64,000 bases of DNA. It comes from Antedon mediterranea. Lineage: Eukaryota; Echinodermata; Crinoidea; Comatulida; Antedonidae. The stretch is taken from positions 16,118,501 through 16,182,500 of the forward strand of contig NC_092672.1 in NCBI RefSeq assembly GCF_964355755.1, in the 5' to 3' direction. This document shows positions 34,600 to 46,127 of the stretch, piece by piece. The notes under the pieces were generated by a model, which was not told the DNA's origin, ran no database searches, and saw only the letters and a program-made list of their open reading frames with translations. Made by a program: the position numbers and the translations under genes. Every line of letters starts with the position of its first letter. The stretch's first letter is position 1.

Positions 34600-35199
34600 G
34601 TTAGTTTGTTTGATTATCGAAAAAAAAAAAAAATTAATATGCAATTAATGATGATGTAATCAACTTTTTTTCCCTATTAATTTGAAAATAATAAATCATA
34701 CCATGATTTATAAAAAGAAATTCATTCACAACGATTTATATTCATTTTAAACATTATTATTATTTCATAACCTACGCTCACGCTAAGGTAAAATTTTATT
34801 TCGCAAAATTTGCCAAAGGTCGCCAATTTTTTTTCTTGCAAAATTGAAAATTCTTTAGCAAATTTTAAAAACCATGAAAATGGATACATTTTTTGGTAGA
34901 TACATCAAATAAATATATAGGTTGTTGTCTTGTATTGTTTTATCTTTATTCATTCAAAATTTGTGATTAAAATACAAATAAAACATGACCACATTAAAAT
35001 ATGTTAAGTATATCTACTGCAGCCTCACCGGCCTGAAACGATACCAGTCGCCACGGCCATAGCCTATAGGAGGCCTATTCAATGGTTGACTATGCCACAG
35101 TCGAGTCATATATGATCGGCGTCACCTTTATCAATTATCAGCATATGCAGCCTGCCTAGATAAAGTTTTTTATCACAAACAAATATAAGATAATAAATA
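34600..35199. other. Intronic stretch, nothing recognised
   Basis: AT-rich, with a poly-A run at about 34620. Nothing identified before the LINE begins. Confidence 0.35.
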
Positions 35200-37308
35200 G
35201 TTTCGTTTGTGTTTTATATGCTTCTTATTCACTTGCGAAAACATCGTAACACACACCACAAACGAATTACGACGTCAGAATTTCAGCAAAGAGACAAACT
35301 AAAATTGAAAGCCAAAAGAACAAAGGACAGTAAAGATTTTGATGCATATCGTTCTTTACGAAATAGAGTCACGCTTATGTGTAGAAATGCTAAAGCCTTG
35401 TATTATAAGACACACATTGATAACAACAAAGGTAACACTAGAAATATCTGGAAAGGTCTCAGAGAACTTCTTCCTTCTAAATCTACTAATATTCAACCCT
35501 CCTTCCTTCTTGAAATTACTGACTCTAAAACTATTGGGAAGCGAATTCCTTTAACTCTTTCTTTGTAAATATAACTACCCAGATCCCTTCTCAAGCTAAC
35601 TTCCATGATCCCTTATCCTTCTTACCCAATGCCCTTTTAATTTCTCTTTTACAAATATAAGTAATGATTTTGTTCTTAACGAACTTTAAATCCTAACCAA
35701 GTCTTGTGGTCTTGACAATATTAACGGTAAACTTTTAAAAACAGCAGCCCCAATTATATCTTCTCATCTATCTTTTATTTTCAACCTATCACTGAACTCT
35801 GGTATTTTTTCATTTCTTTGGAAACACTCTAATGTTTTTAAATCCTGCAAAAAAAACCTACTAAACAATTATCGACTAATCTCTATTCTCCCTATATATC
35901 CTAAAATTATTGAAAAAGCTGTCTCTTCACAACTGTATTCTTACCTTAATGAAAATAATCTTATTTGCTCTTCTCAATCTGGTTTCAGACCTAAACATTC
36001 TACGCTTACTGCAATACCTATGACAAATGGCTTAATATAATGCAACTAACCAAAGAAAACTCATTGGCTCCATCTTCATAGATCTTAGAAAAGCCTTCGA
36101 CACAGTTAACCATAACATTCTTCTCTCCAAACTTCCCCTCTATGGCTTCTCTTCTCTTGCTTCTACCTGGTTTAAATCTTACTCAACATCACGTAATCAG
36201 CAAGTGCTATGGCAACACACTCTCTGACATTAGTTCTGTTTATACAGGAGTCCCGCAAGGCTCCATTCTTGGACCTCTCTTATTCTCCTTATATATTAAT
36301 GATCTTCCCTCTGCTCTTTCTAATCTAGATTGTAACATACACACTGACATGTATGCCGATGACACTATTATATATTACAGTAACACATCTTTACCCCTCA
36401 TCGAGCAAAAACTAAATATGACTCTTTCACTTAATATTCAAAAAACAATCAGCTCAGTCACATCTTACAAACACCTTGGAATTATAATTGATAACACTCT
36501 TACATGGAAATCGCACACTTCTCCTTTATGTAAAAAACTCAACTCAACTAACTTTCTTCTTGCACGCACCTCTAAATTTGTCAACCAGTCGACATGTCTT
36601 CTCCTCTATAATGCTTTATTTCTTTCCCGCTTTGATTGCTGCTGCTCAGTCTGGGGTTCTAACTCTAATACTAACCTCTCTAGTAAACTACAAAAAATCC
36701 AAAATAGAGCTTTAGACTAGCCCATACCATTCCTCTTCAGAAAAGACTCCACTACCAACTTGGTGGTCTTACTTTCAAAACCCTAAATCTTCTTGCTCCT
36801 TCTGGCTTATGCCATCTCCTCACTAAAATTATTGCCAATGGGAGGATTACTACTCTTCAAATCTCAAAAGGAAATCTTCACATTCCTAAACCCTCTCTTG
36901 AAATTTTCAAACAGCTACAAGGCTTTATTTCTACAATGATCTTCCTCTATCTATCCGCAATTCCTATCCTTTTCCTCTTTCAAAACTAGACTTATGACTT
37001 TTCTCAAAACTATGTAATCCTTTTCCAGAATTTAAATTGCAAAATAGTAGATCTAAATTTTTATTATATATATTATATACTTTTGCTTAATTTAACATTT
37101 CATGTTATTTTCTATATTTCACATTTCCTTATGCAGATTTTTAGTCTTATGTAATACATTTATTTTTTGGTTTTTGTTTTTCTTTTACTTTTCTGTTTTT
37201 GTTGTATTTTGTATATTGTATCTGTTCTGAGGGTCGCAAATGTTCAGCAAATGCTGGATAGATCACCCTCATTAAATATGGTTAAAATAAAAAAAGAAAT
37301 AAATAAAT
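35200..37308 (+). pseudogene. LINE copy, 5'-truncated, frameshifted
   Basis: In order: an endonuclease-RT linker (RDKLKLKAKRTKDSKDFDAY, RSLRNRVTLMCRNAKALYY); RT pieces NNYRLISILP, SQSGFRPKHSTL and FIDLRKAFDTVNHNILLSKL; the 36142-36720 frame with GVPQGSILGPLLFSLYINDL, MYADDTIIYYSN and YKHLGIIIDNTLTW; and DCCCSVWGSN in the thumb. The MYADD catalytic box is intact. The fragment is disrupted by several frameshifts and by a deletion between the YADD region and YKHLG. The 3' end has GGGTCGCAAATGTTCAGCAAATG-like UTR, then an A/T-rich tail AAAAGAAATAAATAAATA at 37308. Probably Jockey/CR1-like; inactive. Confidence 0.88.
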
Positions 37309-38890
37309 AGAATGTCCATGCAGCATGTTTGTTATTGCGCGATATTTTCATCTATACACATGCGCAGTTTGTTTGTTTGTTCGTAATTAGAATTACTGCG
37401 CATGTCTATTCATAAAATAAATTCTTCTTAGTTGGGCGTGTGTACATTTACAGATAAGTGATTTACAACTACTCGCCTGTACAATTAATAAGCCTCCTAA
37501 CGGAAAACATGTTTTAATTTATTCGAGTGACGTGAAAAAAACGTGTTAATGGCAAACATGATTTTAGTAGACATTTTTCATTACGCAATATAAAAAGCTT
37601 ATTACAGCGATTCCTGACCATAAGGAATATAGGAAAATAGATTAAATTAAATAAGATAATTGACGGATAAAATAACACTGAGGAAACAATAAATAAATTA
37701 ATAAATATTGTGACAAAATCAATAAGGTTATATAGCATGATAATGCATATAACCTAAATAGTTGGGAAGCCAGAAAGGGTTTACCTGCACCCTCTTAGCA
37801 AACTATGTTAACAACATTTTTAGCTTCCTTTGATAAATACAAAGCAATTTTTTGCTGTTGGGCAAAAACAAATTGGATCCTTGGTCAGTACAGGGGCTAA
37901 AATGTCAATGTGGTCACAGTTAAGACTTGGGGTAACTTGGTAACTACTGGGTGTATTGGAATATTTTTGGTGACAAACTACTCAGAAGACCCATATTTCT
38001 ATTCACTCTAATGGCCAACTTTTGCTAAAAGTGGATGGAAACCCTTTTCTGACCACTAGGTCAAGAAATTGGCCATATGAATATCTTGGCAACCACTGAT
38101 CAGAAAGTGATAATTGTGGTCTCCGATTACTCTCAAAGTATATGTTTATATTTGTTCTAATGTAATAAAAATTATAAAACTGTCAATAAACCCCTAATTT
38201 TGACCTTAACATATAGCCGGTATACTTTTCATACCTGAGAAATTGTTGGCCGGATAAGGTGTCAAAAATACTCAGAAGATACATATTCCTATTCACTCTA
38301 ATGGACAACTTTTGCCAAAAATTACAGTGATTGGTCAAGAAAATGGCCATATCAATATCTCAGCAACCACTAGTCGTAATAATTTTAGTCTCAAATTACT
38401 CGCAAAGTATATATTTGTTTTAATATTATACATGTTATTTTGACATTTAACCAATAGCTGGTACAAACATTTTTGCGTGGAGGACATTCACATTTTTAAT
38501 AACTAGCGAATATTGTCTTGGTTAATATTATACCAAATTAAATTGGTATTGATATCACTCTAATGAACAATTGAGACTCCATAACCACTGATCAAGAAAA
38601 TGGCCATACAAATATTTAGCGAATTAACAAAAGAAAACCCTTTATTTTTCAGTTTTTATTATATCTCAGTGACTGTCATGTGAGTATGGTATATACTATG
38701 GATACGATCGATCGGAAGTCCTCAGTAGATACATAATTCTATTTATTCTAAATAATGTAATACAGTGTTATGTTGTTGTACTGACTTCTAATGAAGACTC
38801 TTGCTCGCTTAACTGTAGTAACACATTGTTTATTCAATAATATGAAAATATAAAACGAAATGCACAAATAAAGAAGAAAAGAAGAGCTAA

Positions 38891-39105
38891 GCACAATTAA
38901 AGAAGTCTGCAACAAAATCAAAAGCTCCTCGCACAATTAAAGAAGTCCGCAACAAATTTGAAAGTACCTCGCACAATTAAAGTACAGTAGTCCGCAACCA
39001 ATTCGAAAGTACCTCGCAAAATTAAATTACAGTAGTCCGCAACAAATTCAGAAGTTCATCGCACAATATTAAGAAGTTCGCAACAAATTCAATTCCTCAC
39101 CGCAA
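38891..39105. repeat. Tandem repeat, about five units of 41-47 bp
   Basis: GCACAATTAAAGAAGTCCGC recurs at 38891, 38931, 38969, 39016 (diverged) and 39060, each followed by AACAAATT-GAAAGTACCTC-like sequence. Confidence 0.85.
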
Positions 39106-39142
39106 ACTTATGGAACGCCTCCTCTGCCTTCAGTTCACATTT

Positions 39143-39235
39143 ATCATGCAGTACACACCAATCGTCATGCAGTACACACCAATTGTCATGCAGTACACAC
39201 CAATCGTCATGCAGTACACACCAATCGTCATGTAA
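39143..39235. repeat. 21-bp minisatellite, about 4.5 units
   Basis: TCATGCAGTACACACCAATC(G) is repeated in tandem with single-base changes. The length is a multiple of three, so the minus strand reads a Asp-Asp-Trp-Cys-Val-Leu-His repeat, which is a by-product. Confidence 0.9.
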
Positions 39236-39618
39236 TGAAATATTGTGTAATTTATACCGCCACCTATCGACAAAATCGAATATCACGTGACGTTTATTAG
39301 ACGGCTGTAAAAAAGGCCATCGACTTTTCTTTATCTTTTATGGAATTCAATAATATTTATAATAATAATAACTGTATACTGTAAAGAAAGATTGTGTTAA
39401 TCCATACGACCAGTAGTTACGGAGATACATACATTCCCTGGGTTGTGGGTCAAAGGTCAGAAATGGAATTTCCGGTCATTTTTGACTAAAATTTCCCATT
39501 AGACTGAATATATACCTTCTGATCAATTTAAGACCATTACCTTACTGTGACCAGTGGTTGTGTGTTTGGTCTTATAACCTTTCACCCTGACCTTTTTACA
39601 TTTCACCAAATTTTCAAA

Positions 39619-40032
39619 ATGAGTAACCAAGCCAAAAATTATTGTTTGACCACCCTAAACCAATTTCTGAAGTCAAATTCTCTGAACCTCAAAGTGCATA
39701 CGAAAGCTGATCTAGCTACTAGAGTACAAAGGCTTCCAAATTCAGCAGCTCTTGGAACGAGAACTGGACACACTGTCGTATTCATGTGGAACTTGTTTTC
39801 AAGACATCCTCTGGGAGAGGACGATTCTATTGTTTTTGTCAATGACAAAATGACATGTGCCCTGCCTATCGAAGCAGCTTATTACATAACATTCACAGAC
39901 CCCCTGTGCTTTTATTGTGGAACTGAGCACAATTTATCAATTGAGAACATGAATTATCCACTTTGTAGTGAATGCAAGGAATCAGGCAAAACACCCAAAA
40001 GGAAAAACACTAGAGCATTTGTGCCACAGTAG
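39619..40032 (+). CDS. Unrecognised protein with C-terminal CxxC...CxxC zinc ribbon
   Basis: About 137 residues from Met 39619; the frame is open from 39547. Residues 1-60 are helical and polar (MSNQAKNYCLTTLNQFLKSN...). The middle has TGHTVVFMWNLFSRHPLGED and ALPIEAAYYITFTDPLC. The end has CFYC, then about 15 residues later LCSEC, then a basic tail (KESGKTPKRKNTR). Two CxxC pairs fit a zinc ribbon. The frame is intact while its relative at 11.15 kb is broken, and it sits inside the inverted-arm element, so an element-encoded or terminal-exon role is more likely than a host gene. No family was recognised. Confidence 0.55.
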   Translation: MSNQAKNYCLTTLNQFLKSNSLNLKVHTKADLATRVQRLPNSAALGTRTGHTVVFMWNLFSRHPLGEDDSIVFVNDKMTCALPIEAAYYITFTDPLCFYCGTEHNLSIENMNYPLCSECKESGKTPKRKNTRAFVPQ

Positions 40033-41075
40033 GCTAATAATATCCAGAAGTTTGATATAAAGTCAAAGTGTACAAAAAGGACTTTTATTGTGACCCCCTG
40101 ATAAAATAAAAAAAAAAGGTGTATTTTAATATTTGCTGTTCTGTATACTTATGTTTGTTTAGAAATCTTACAGTACTTACCATATTTATTTGAATTGTCA
40201 GGAAGGGTGTATGCGAGGGGTGGGAGTGATTTTTATTCATAGCGGCATGTTTATTCAAGAAAATACGGTAGTGAGTCGCCATCTTGGAAAAATAAAAAAT
40301 AAAAAGAGCCTCTTCCTTCCTTTTTTTAGAAAACCAGGACGATCAACTGTTGTTTTTTTTTACATGGCCTTATTGATTTCTAGTAATTTGAGACCAAAAC
40401 TATAACTTTGTGACCTGGTTGCTAAATATTCGTACAGCAATTTTCTTGACCAGTGGTCATATTTCTTTTGGCACTTATATTTGATATTAGGCAATTAAGA
40501 CAATATTCGCTAGTTATTAAAAATGTAAATGACGTGCTCCACATAAAAATGTTTGTACCAGCTATGTTAAATGTCAAAATAAGGTATTTTTTAACATTTT
40601 GTGTATTTCTATTGTATTAGAGCAAATATAAATATATACTTTGCGAGTAATTTGAGACTAAAATTAAAACTGTCTGACTAAGTGGTGGCTGAGATAATGA
40701 TATGGCTATTTTCTTGACCAATGGTTTTACTGTCATTTTTGGGAAAAGTTGTCCATTAGAGTGAATAGAAATTGGGTCTTCTGAGTAGTTTTTCACAAAA
40801 AAATATTCCAATACCCCCAGTAGTTAGCAATTTAGGCAAAGTCTTAACTTTAACCATATTGACCTTTTGGCCCCTGTACTGACCAAGCATCCCAAATTTT
40901 GTTCGGCCAACAGCAAAAAATTGATTTGTATTGATATAATGAAGCAAAAAAACGTTAACATATTTTGCTAGAGGGTGCACGTAAATCCTTTCTTGCTCCC
41001 TAACTAAAAAAGATGATCCTTGACAATCAAAATTGTTATTCCCCAAGTTAATGAAATGCAAAATGCTGTTCTTAC

Positions 41076-41247
41076 TTGTTATTATTAACTTCCATTCTAG
41101 CTTCAATGTCTAACACTTTCTGGGCCACAATAGAAGCAGGAGCAAAGTTTTTGGCCACAGATTTAAGTAAAGTGTAGCTAGTATTGCCTTTAAACAGGCC
41201 TACAGCTCTGCGCTTTAATCCATGTGAAAGACAAGACTCTACTGCCG
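41076..41247 (-). CDS. SGSM1/2: SGSM1/2-like, RUN-domain exon with SCLSHGLKRRAVGLF
   Basis: A 172 bp exon; acceptor CTTTTTACAG, donor GTAAGA. It starts with two bases completing an Ala codon and ends in phase 2. It encodes AVESCLSHGLKRRAVGLFKG, NTSYTLLKSVAKNFAPASIV and AQKVLDIEARMEVNNN. The AVE-CL-HGLKRRA-G---- block is the RUN-domain core of SGSM1/2; the KVLDIEA end matches KVQDLEQ in vertebrates. It ends 70 bases from the edge of the 37.8-41.0 kb element. Confidence 0.96.
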
Positions 41248-41254
41248 CTGTAAA

Positions 41255-42350
41255 AAGCAAAATAGGATAAATTATATAACATAATCTGTATCTTTATTTC
41301 AAATGAAAACCCAAGTACAGTAAGAAAAGCAAAAAACACTGGAAAGATGCATTTGTCATTTCTAATGCAAGACTACTCTGTTCACAATGAACAGTATTTT
41401 CTGATCCTCAATTTATGCCTAAGCCTGTTTATGATGCGAGACTTCAAAACTGCTAATTGTTGTCACTGCAATGTTACTTGACACAAACACACTGACACGC
41501 CTGTTAATTAATTTTTTAATCTAGCAAATTGAAGTTGGTTTTATTAACACTTTGACTGCCAAACACGAAGGTCTTCGTGTTTGGAAACACATCGCTTGAC
41601 TGCCAAACACGAAGATCTTCGTGTTTCACGTTTTTTTACGAAATCCGGTAGATAGGTTAATTATTGGTATATACCAATGCCATAAATATGGACACTATAT
41701 TCGGTCTGGACCGTCAATATTTTACTATTTGAAAGTAACTAATCTCGACTGTAAAAATGGTACCTGTCGAAATAACATACACCGCGTATCACAGTAGCGC
41801 GTAGACCAATGGCTTGACGCATTGTGTACCGGTCGCGCGCTAGCTATGCCGCCGAAGAAAAGATTGTATAGCGCCGCTTTATAATCTTTGGCCGAAGCAT
41901 TACAAAGGTTTTGTGGATTGGCGCAGTTTGTTTTGTTATTTGAATAAAAAATAATGGAGTCATTTTCAATATGAAGTCTTTGTTAACTTTGAATCACAAT
42001 GACTACTAGTTACTCAAGGCAGAAAATAGGAAATAGTATGACGTCGCCCTCTATTTCATGTTTGGTGAGCAAGAGGTGACTTTTCTCCTAGTAAGGGCAG
42101 ATTGCCATAGTAACGGGCTGATTTTCTCAAAATTGTTCTTTGGGATAGTTCATAGCCTAGATAAATACAGATAGTTAAAAATACAATCTATAGGTTCTGG
42201 TGAAGAAACAGATGTAAGTTTATGATGCTTTATATTTAGATAATATAATCTTTTGTATCATTTAACTGTAGCCTACTAGCCTAGATAAATACAAATTACT
42301 GTTTGATGATTATTAATAAATAGCGCACTGTGCTAAATTGTCAGCTACCT
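41255..42350. other. Intronic stretch with hairpin motifs
   Basis: No exon seen. Holds two near-identical palindromes of 22 bases: AAACACGAAGGTCTTCGTGT plus TT at 41561-41582 (central mismatches), and a perfect one at 41605-41626. Both are preceded by TTGACTGCC. These may be the folded terminus of an element. Confidence 0.5.
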
Positions 42351-42361
42351 AGCCTACAGAG

Positions 42362-43399
42362 GGGTGTCACGAAACCTAAGACCACGAAAGCTAAGACCCC
42401 CTAAGACCTAAGATCACGAAAGCCAAGACCTGAGATTACAAATATTTATCTTTCGCACCTGCCGTGTATTTTAACTCCCAACATTTATTCTGAATACCAA
42501 ACCTTAGAATTAGCACTTTATGAAAAAGAATTACATAAAAAGTAACAAATACATTTTTAAATTGATGATTTTACAGACGTTTTTCTCGCACACATACTGT
42601 TTGCGAATTTCGCATGACTAGCCCTACACTAACAGTAGGCCTACATCATGTTCAATGTTTTGGTTTCTATGGAACGTCAACAGAGCAAAAATTATATAGA
42701 GTGCTGAAAACTCTGTGGAGTCCATCCACAATGTAAGATTAAAATTGTAATAATAATAGTATAATCATGCTAGTACGAAGAAATAAATACTCGCAAATAA
42801 ATTTTAATTTATAAAATCATGATAAGTTTTTTTGTTTCGTTTTCCTTCTGTTTTTATACTTGTACTATTATTGTTGCTCTTTTGGCGCTTCATGCGCTTC
42901 ATAGAAACAAAAACATTGAGCATGAGGAGTCATACAGTATACAAAGAAAAACGTCTGTAAAAACATCAATTTAAAGGATTTATTTAATTGTTTTTATGTG
43001 TTTCTCCTTCTGAAAGTACTTATATAAGTCCTAATTTTAAAGTGTGATATTCAGAATAAAGTCAGTTAACAAATTTGGAGTCAAAATACAAGAAAGGCAG
43101 GTGCGAAAGAAAAACATCCTCTGAACCAACACAATGGAGTAAATATATACCAACAAACAACCAGTCAAGTTTGTTTGTTGTAAAGAAAAAATATACATTT
43201 ACTCAACGGGTGAAAATAATGTGAGTTTATCTATGTTTTGCGGTAGTATTTAATTATATTTATGGTAATAAATGAAACCTACTATGTCTAAAATTATGTA
43301 TGGATAAACAAGTATTGTTTTTAAGCTGTAGTATATCTTAGAATTTGCAATCTTAGGTCTTGGGTCTTAGCTTTCGTGGTCTTAGGTTTCGTGACACCC
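42362..43399. mobile_element. Fold-back Mutator-like element, copy 2 (1038 bp)
   Basis: The inverse of copy 1 at 30834-31915. The ends are GGGTGTCACGAAACC and its complement; the 10-base duplication GCCTACAGAG is perfect at 42352-42361 and 43400-43409. The terminal CACGAAAGCTAAGACC-type units are fewer than in copy 1. The interior is palindromic and non-coding. The shared ends and the two different perfect duplications prove the exact termini. Confidence 0.93.
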
Positions 43400-43448
43400 G
43401 CCTACAGAGTACCGATCCAGGCCTGCCCTAGGCCTAGTGAAATGTCTA

Positions 43449-45605
43449 GAATTGTAGGAATACAGGTCAACCCGTACCCATGCCAACTCGTACCCACCAA
43501 CTCGTACCCAAATTTTGGCTTACTCGTACCCAAAATTTTGGCTGACCCGTACCCATCATTGGCTGACCCGTACCCATCATTGGCTGGCCCGTACCCAAGT
43601 TTAATGCTATTTAAAGTATATTTATATTACATTTAAACCCAGTTTTATTAAATTTTTAGATACCAATCATATGTTCGATATTATAATGGCAAAAACTATT
43701 GACCTAAAATGTATAATAATATGTACAGACTCGTACGTAAAAAGCACAGCTTTCATCGTATTTGCGTACGTCGTATTTGGTAAAGTTAATACTTGAGGGC
43801 GCTGTTTTATATGGCTCTGTGGAAGATGTCAGTGGTCGGCTGTGCTGCATTCTATTTTTTTTTCATTTATGAGTTATTAATCTATTATTTTCTACGAATA
43901 GTAGTACACGGAAATTGAAATACCCACTAGTCTGTGATGATGAAAACTTGAATTATTAAAAGTAAACATAAATATCTTTTATACATAATTTGTATTTTCA
44001 TTTTATTTTACAGATAATGAAGTAATGTGCTTTTTGAAAATCGTTTTAAAACGAATGGTTTTTGTTGTTTTGTTTTGCAAGTTTTGGAAAATATTAAACT
44101 GTTTTAACATTTCGAAAATATTTAATACATTTTTAAATAGTCACTCGTATTTTAAAATCACGAAACTATTTAAGTGGATACCAGCCTCATTGCTGCTATG
44201 AGCATTTAGTAGTAGATTAGATTATTGCCGTTTATCTAGTATACAATGACGGATGTGAGAGTAATAATAAAAGGTAACTACTGTACTAACCTCCAATAAT
44301 TTAACATTTAATTACAAACGACGACATTTGCTGTTATTACGTTTTCATTTTATAATGATTATTACTGTATTATTATGACTAAAAACCGAAATAAATACTA
44401 CTAAAACTTAAAAAAATCATCTTATCGCTGACAGATACGTAAGAACTCAGACACGTGTAGGTAGGCCTTCAGAACGTTTATATTATTTTAGTAAATAAGA
44501 TGACATCCGTTGCCATGGAAAAACGATCGTAGTTCATTTCATTTGTCTTATTTGACACATTATAGAATGCGTATTTTTTTTTAAAAAAGGGAATCCCTCG
44601 TCAGCAAAAACACGTAGCTGTTATAGAAGAAAATCTGCCAAAATGTTTAATTGCCTTAGGCTACAGTACGACAGTACGTGTATATGATCATTTCACTGAA
44701 TTATTAATAAATAAAATATATGGAAAATGATCATACGTCATTACTAAGTCGTCTCTTTGACGCCGGCCCTATAAATGCGTGTTTTTTATAATAAAAGGTT
44801 AATCCCGGTCAGAAAAAACACGTAACACGAAATCTACGAGTAATTCGACCCCATAGCCCGGCAGGCTTTTCGCTTAAAACAGGGTGTTGTTAATTCAACC
44901 AATTTTAAATATACCAAATACAATAGAAATAATTACTTGATCGAATGTAATCAGGGAAGATAATTAGAATAAAATAAAAGAATAAAAATTGATAAGTATA
45001 AAATTATACGTTGTTGGTACTTTACCTGGGCTTAATTGAATTGTAATACTAACTATACAACAGTTAAAATATTTTTTTATTAATTAATGTTCTCTTACGT
45101 AAATAAAAAAGACACATCAAACATACGTTTATAAAACTATAATACTAGATTTAAATAAATGTTAACAAATATATGCCTAATTAAACGAAGTCTACAATCA
45201 AATCAATGGTCATTTTTATTAGCACACATTTCACCGAGACCTGTATGTAAAATAAAAAAACAATTTAAATATAAAAATATTCATACGGCAAAAGCATACC
45301 ACTAGTTTTACGCCGATCAAATCATTACAAGTAATTATTCAAATTGGGTACGAGTAGGCCAAATAATGGGTACGAGTAAGCCAAAAATGGGTACGGGTAA
45401 GCCAAAAAATGGGTACGAGTAAGCCAAATACTTGGGTACGAGTAAGCCAAATATTTAGGTACGAGTTGGCATGGGTACGGGTTGGTTTGGGTACGGGTTA
45501 GCCAAAGTGGGTACGAGTTGACCAATTATTTGGGTACGGGTTAGCCAAGTTGGGTACGAGTTGGCATGGGTACGGGTTGGTTTGGGTACGGGTTGACCAG
45601 CACCC
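43449..45605. mobile_element. 2.1 kb element with tandem-repeat inverted ends, copy B
   Basis: Collinear with copy A (2529-4671). The core runs from GGTCAACCCGTACCCATGCC at 43465 to its inverted end at 45598. AAATGTCTA occurs at 43440-43448 and 45606-45614, a 9-base candidate target duplication. If that is correct, 16 bases of left terminus (GAATTGTAGGAATACA) and 7 of right (AGCACCC) lie outside the matched inverted tips. The number of CGTACCC units differs from copy A at both ends. No protein was found. Confidence 0.82.
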
Positions 45606-45720
45606 AAATGTCTATACTGACTCAATTATACTATGTATAGGCCTAGATTGATTATGATTAACATTAATTCATTTGTCTGATTGCTACTTCGATTGACCAA
45701 GTAAGGCATATGATTTCGAT

Positions 45721-46010
45721 CCAAGTCGGCCCTTAACCGTCTCGGCCAAAGTCAAGTCGGCCCCAAGTCAAGTCGGCCCCAAGTCAACTCGGCCTCAAGT
45801 CAACTCGGCCTCAAGTCAACTCGGCCTCAAGTCAACTCGGCCTCAAGTCAACTCGGCCTCAAGTCAACTCGGCCTCAAGTCAACTCGGCCTCAAGTCAAC
45901 TCGGCCTCAAGTCAACTCGGCCTCAAGTCAACTCGGCCTCAAGTCAACTCGGCCTCACGTCAACTCGGCCTCACGTCAACTCGGCCAAAAAATAATTGGT
46001 CAACTCGGCC
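45721..46010. repeat. 16-bp minisatellite CAACTCGGCCTCAAGT, about 15 units
   Basis: Near-perfect tandem units from about 45770 to 45985, with diverged AAGTCGGCCCC units at the left and CACGTCAACTCGGC variants at the right. Homogeneous centre, degenerate ends, as expected of a slippage-driven array. Period 16 keeps no reading frame. Confidence 0.95.
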
Positions 46011-46127
46011 CCGTTAAAGTATGAAACGCAAAAAGTGCAAATGAAGTGGATTGATAAAATAATATTTCTTCACAATTTTTTAACTATGAATAATTCTGAC
46101 TTTTAATGAATATTAATATTTAGACAA

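Larger units (their letters stand above)
37759..41006. mobile_element. 3.2 kb inverted-arm element containing a zinc-ribbon ORF
   Basis: The left arm (37759 to about 38480) and right arm (about 40480-41006) are inverted copies. Landmarks are TAGTTGGGAAGC / TAGTTAGGGAGC at the tips, TGCACCCTCT-AGCAAA, AATTTTTTGCTG, CCTTGGTCAGTACAGGGGC, GTCTTCTGAGTAG and the complement of each. Inside are two tandem repeats and a single long ORF (39619-40032). Target duplication was not established. A decayed relative is at 11.1-12.56 kb. If the ORF belongs to the element, it is a candidate element-encoded protein. Confidence 0.7.

Noticed and set aside
39089-39286. Asp-Trp-Cys-Val-Leu-His repeat ORF
   Set aside because: Reads a 21-bp minisatellite; no evidence of expression or domain.
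45721-46010. CRISPR-like or coding repeat
   Set aside because: A simple 16-bp head-to-tail minisatellite without spacers; the period breaks the reading frame.
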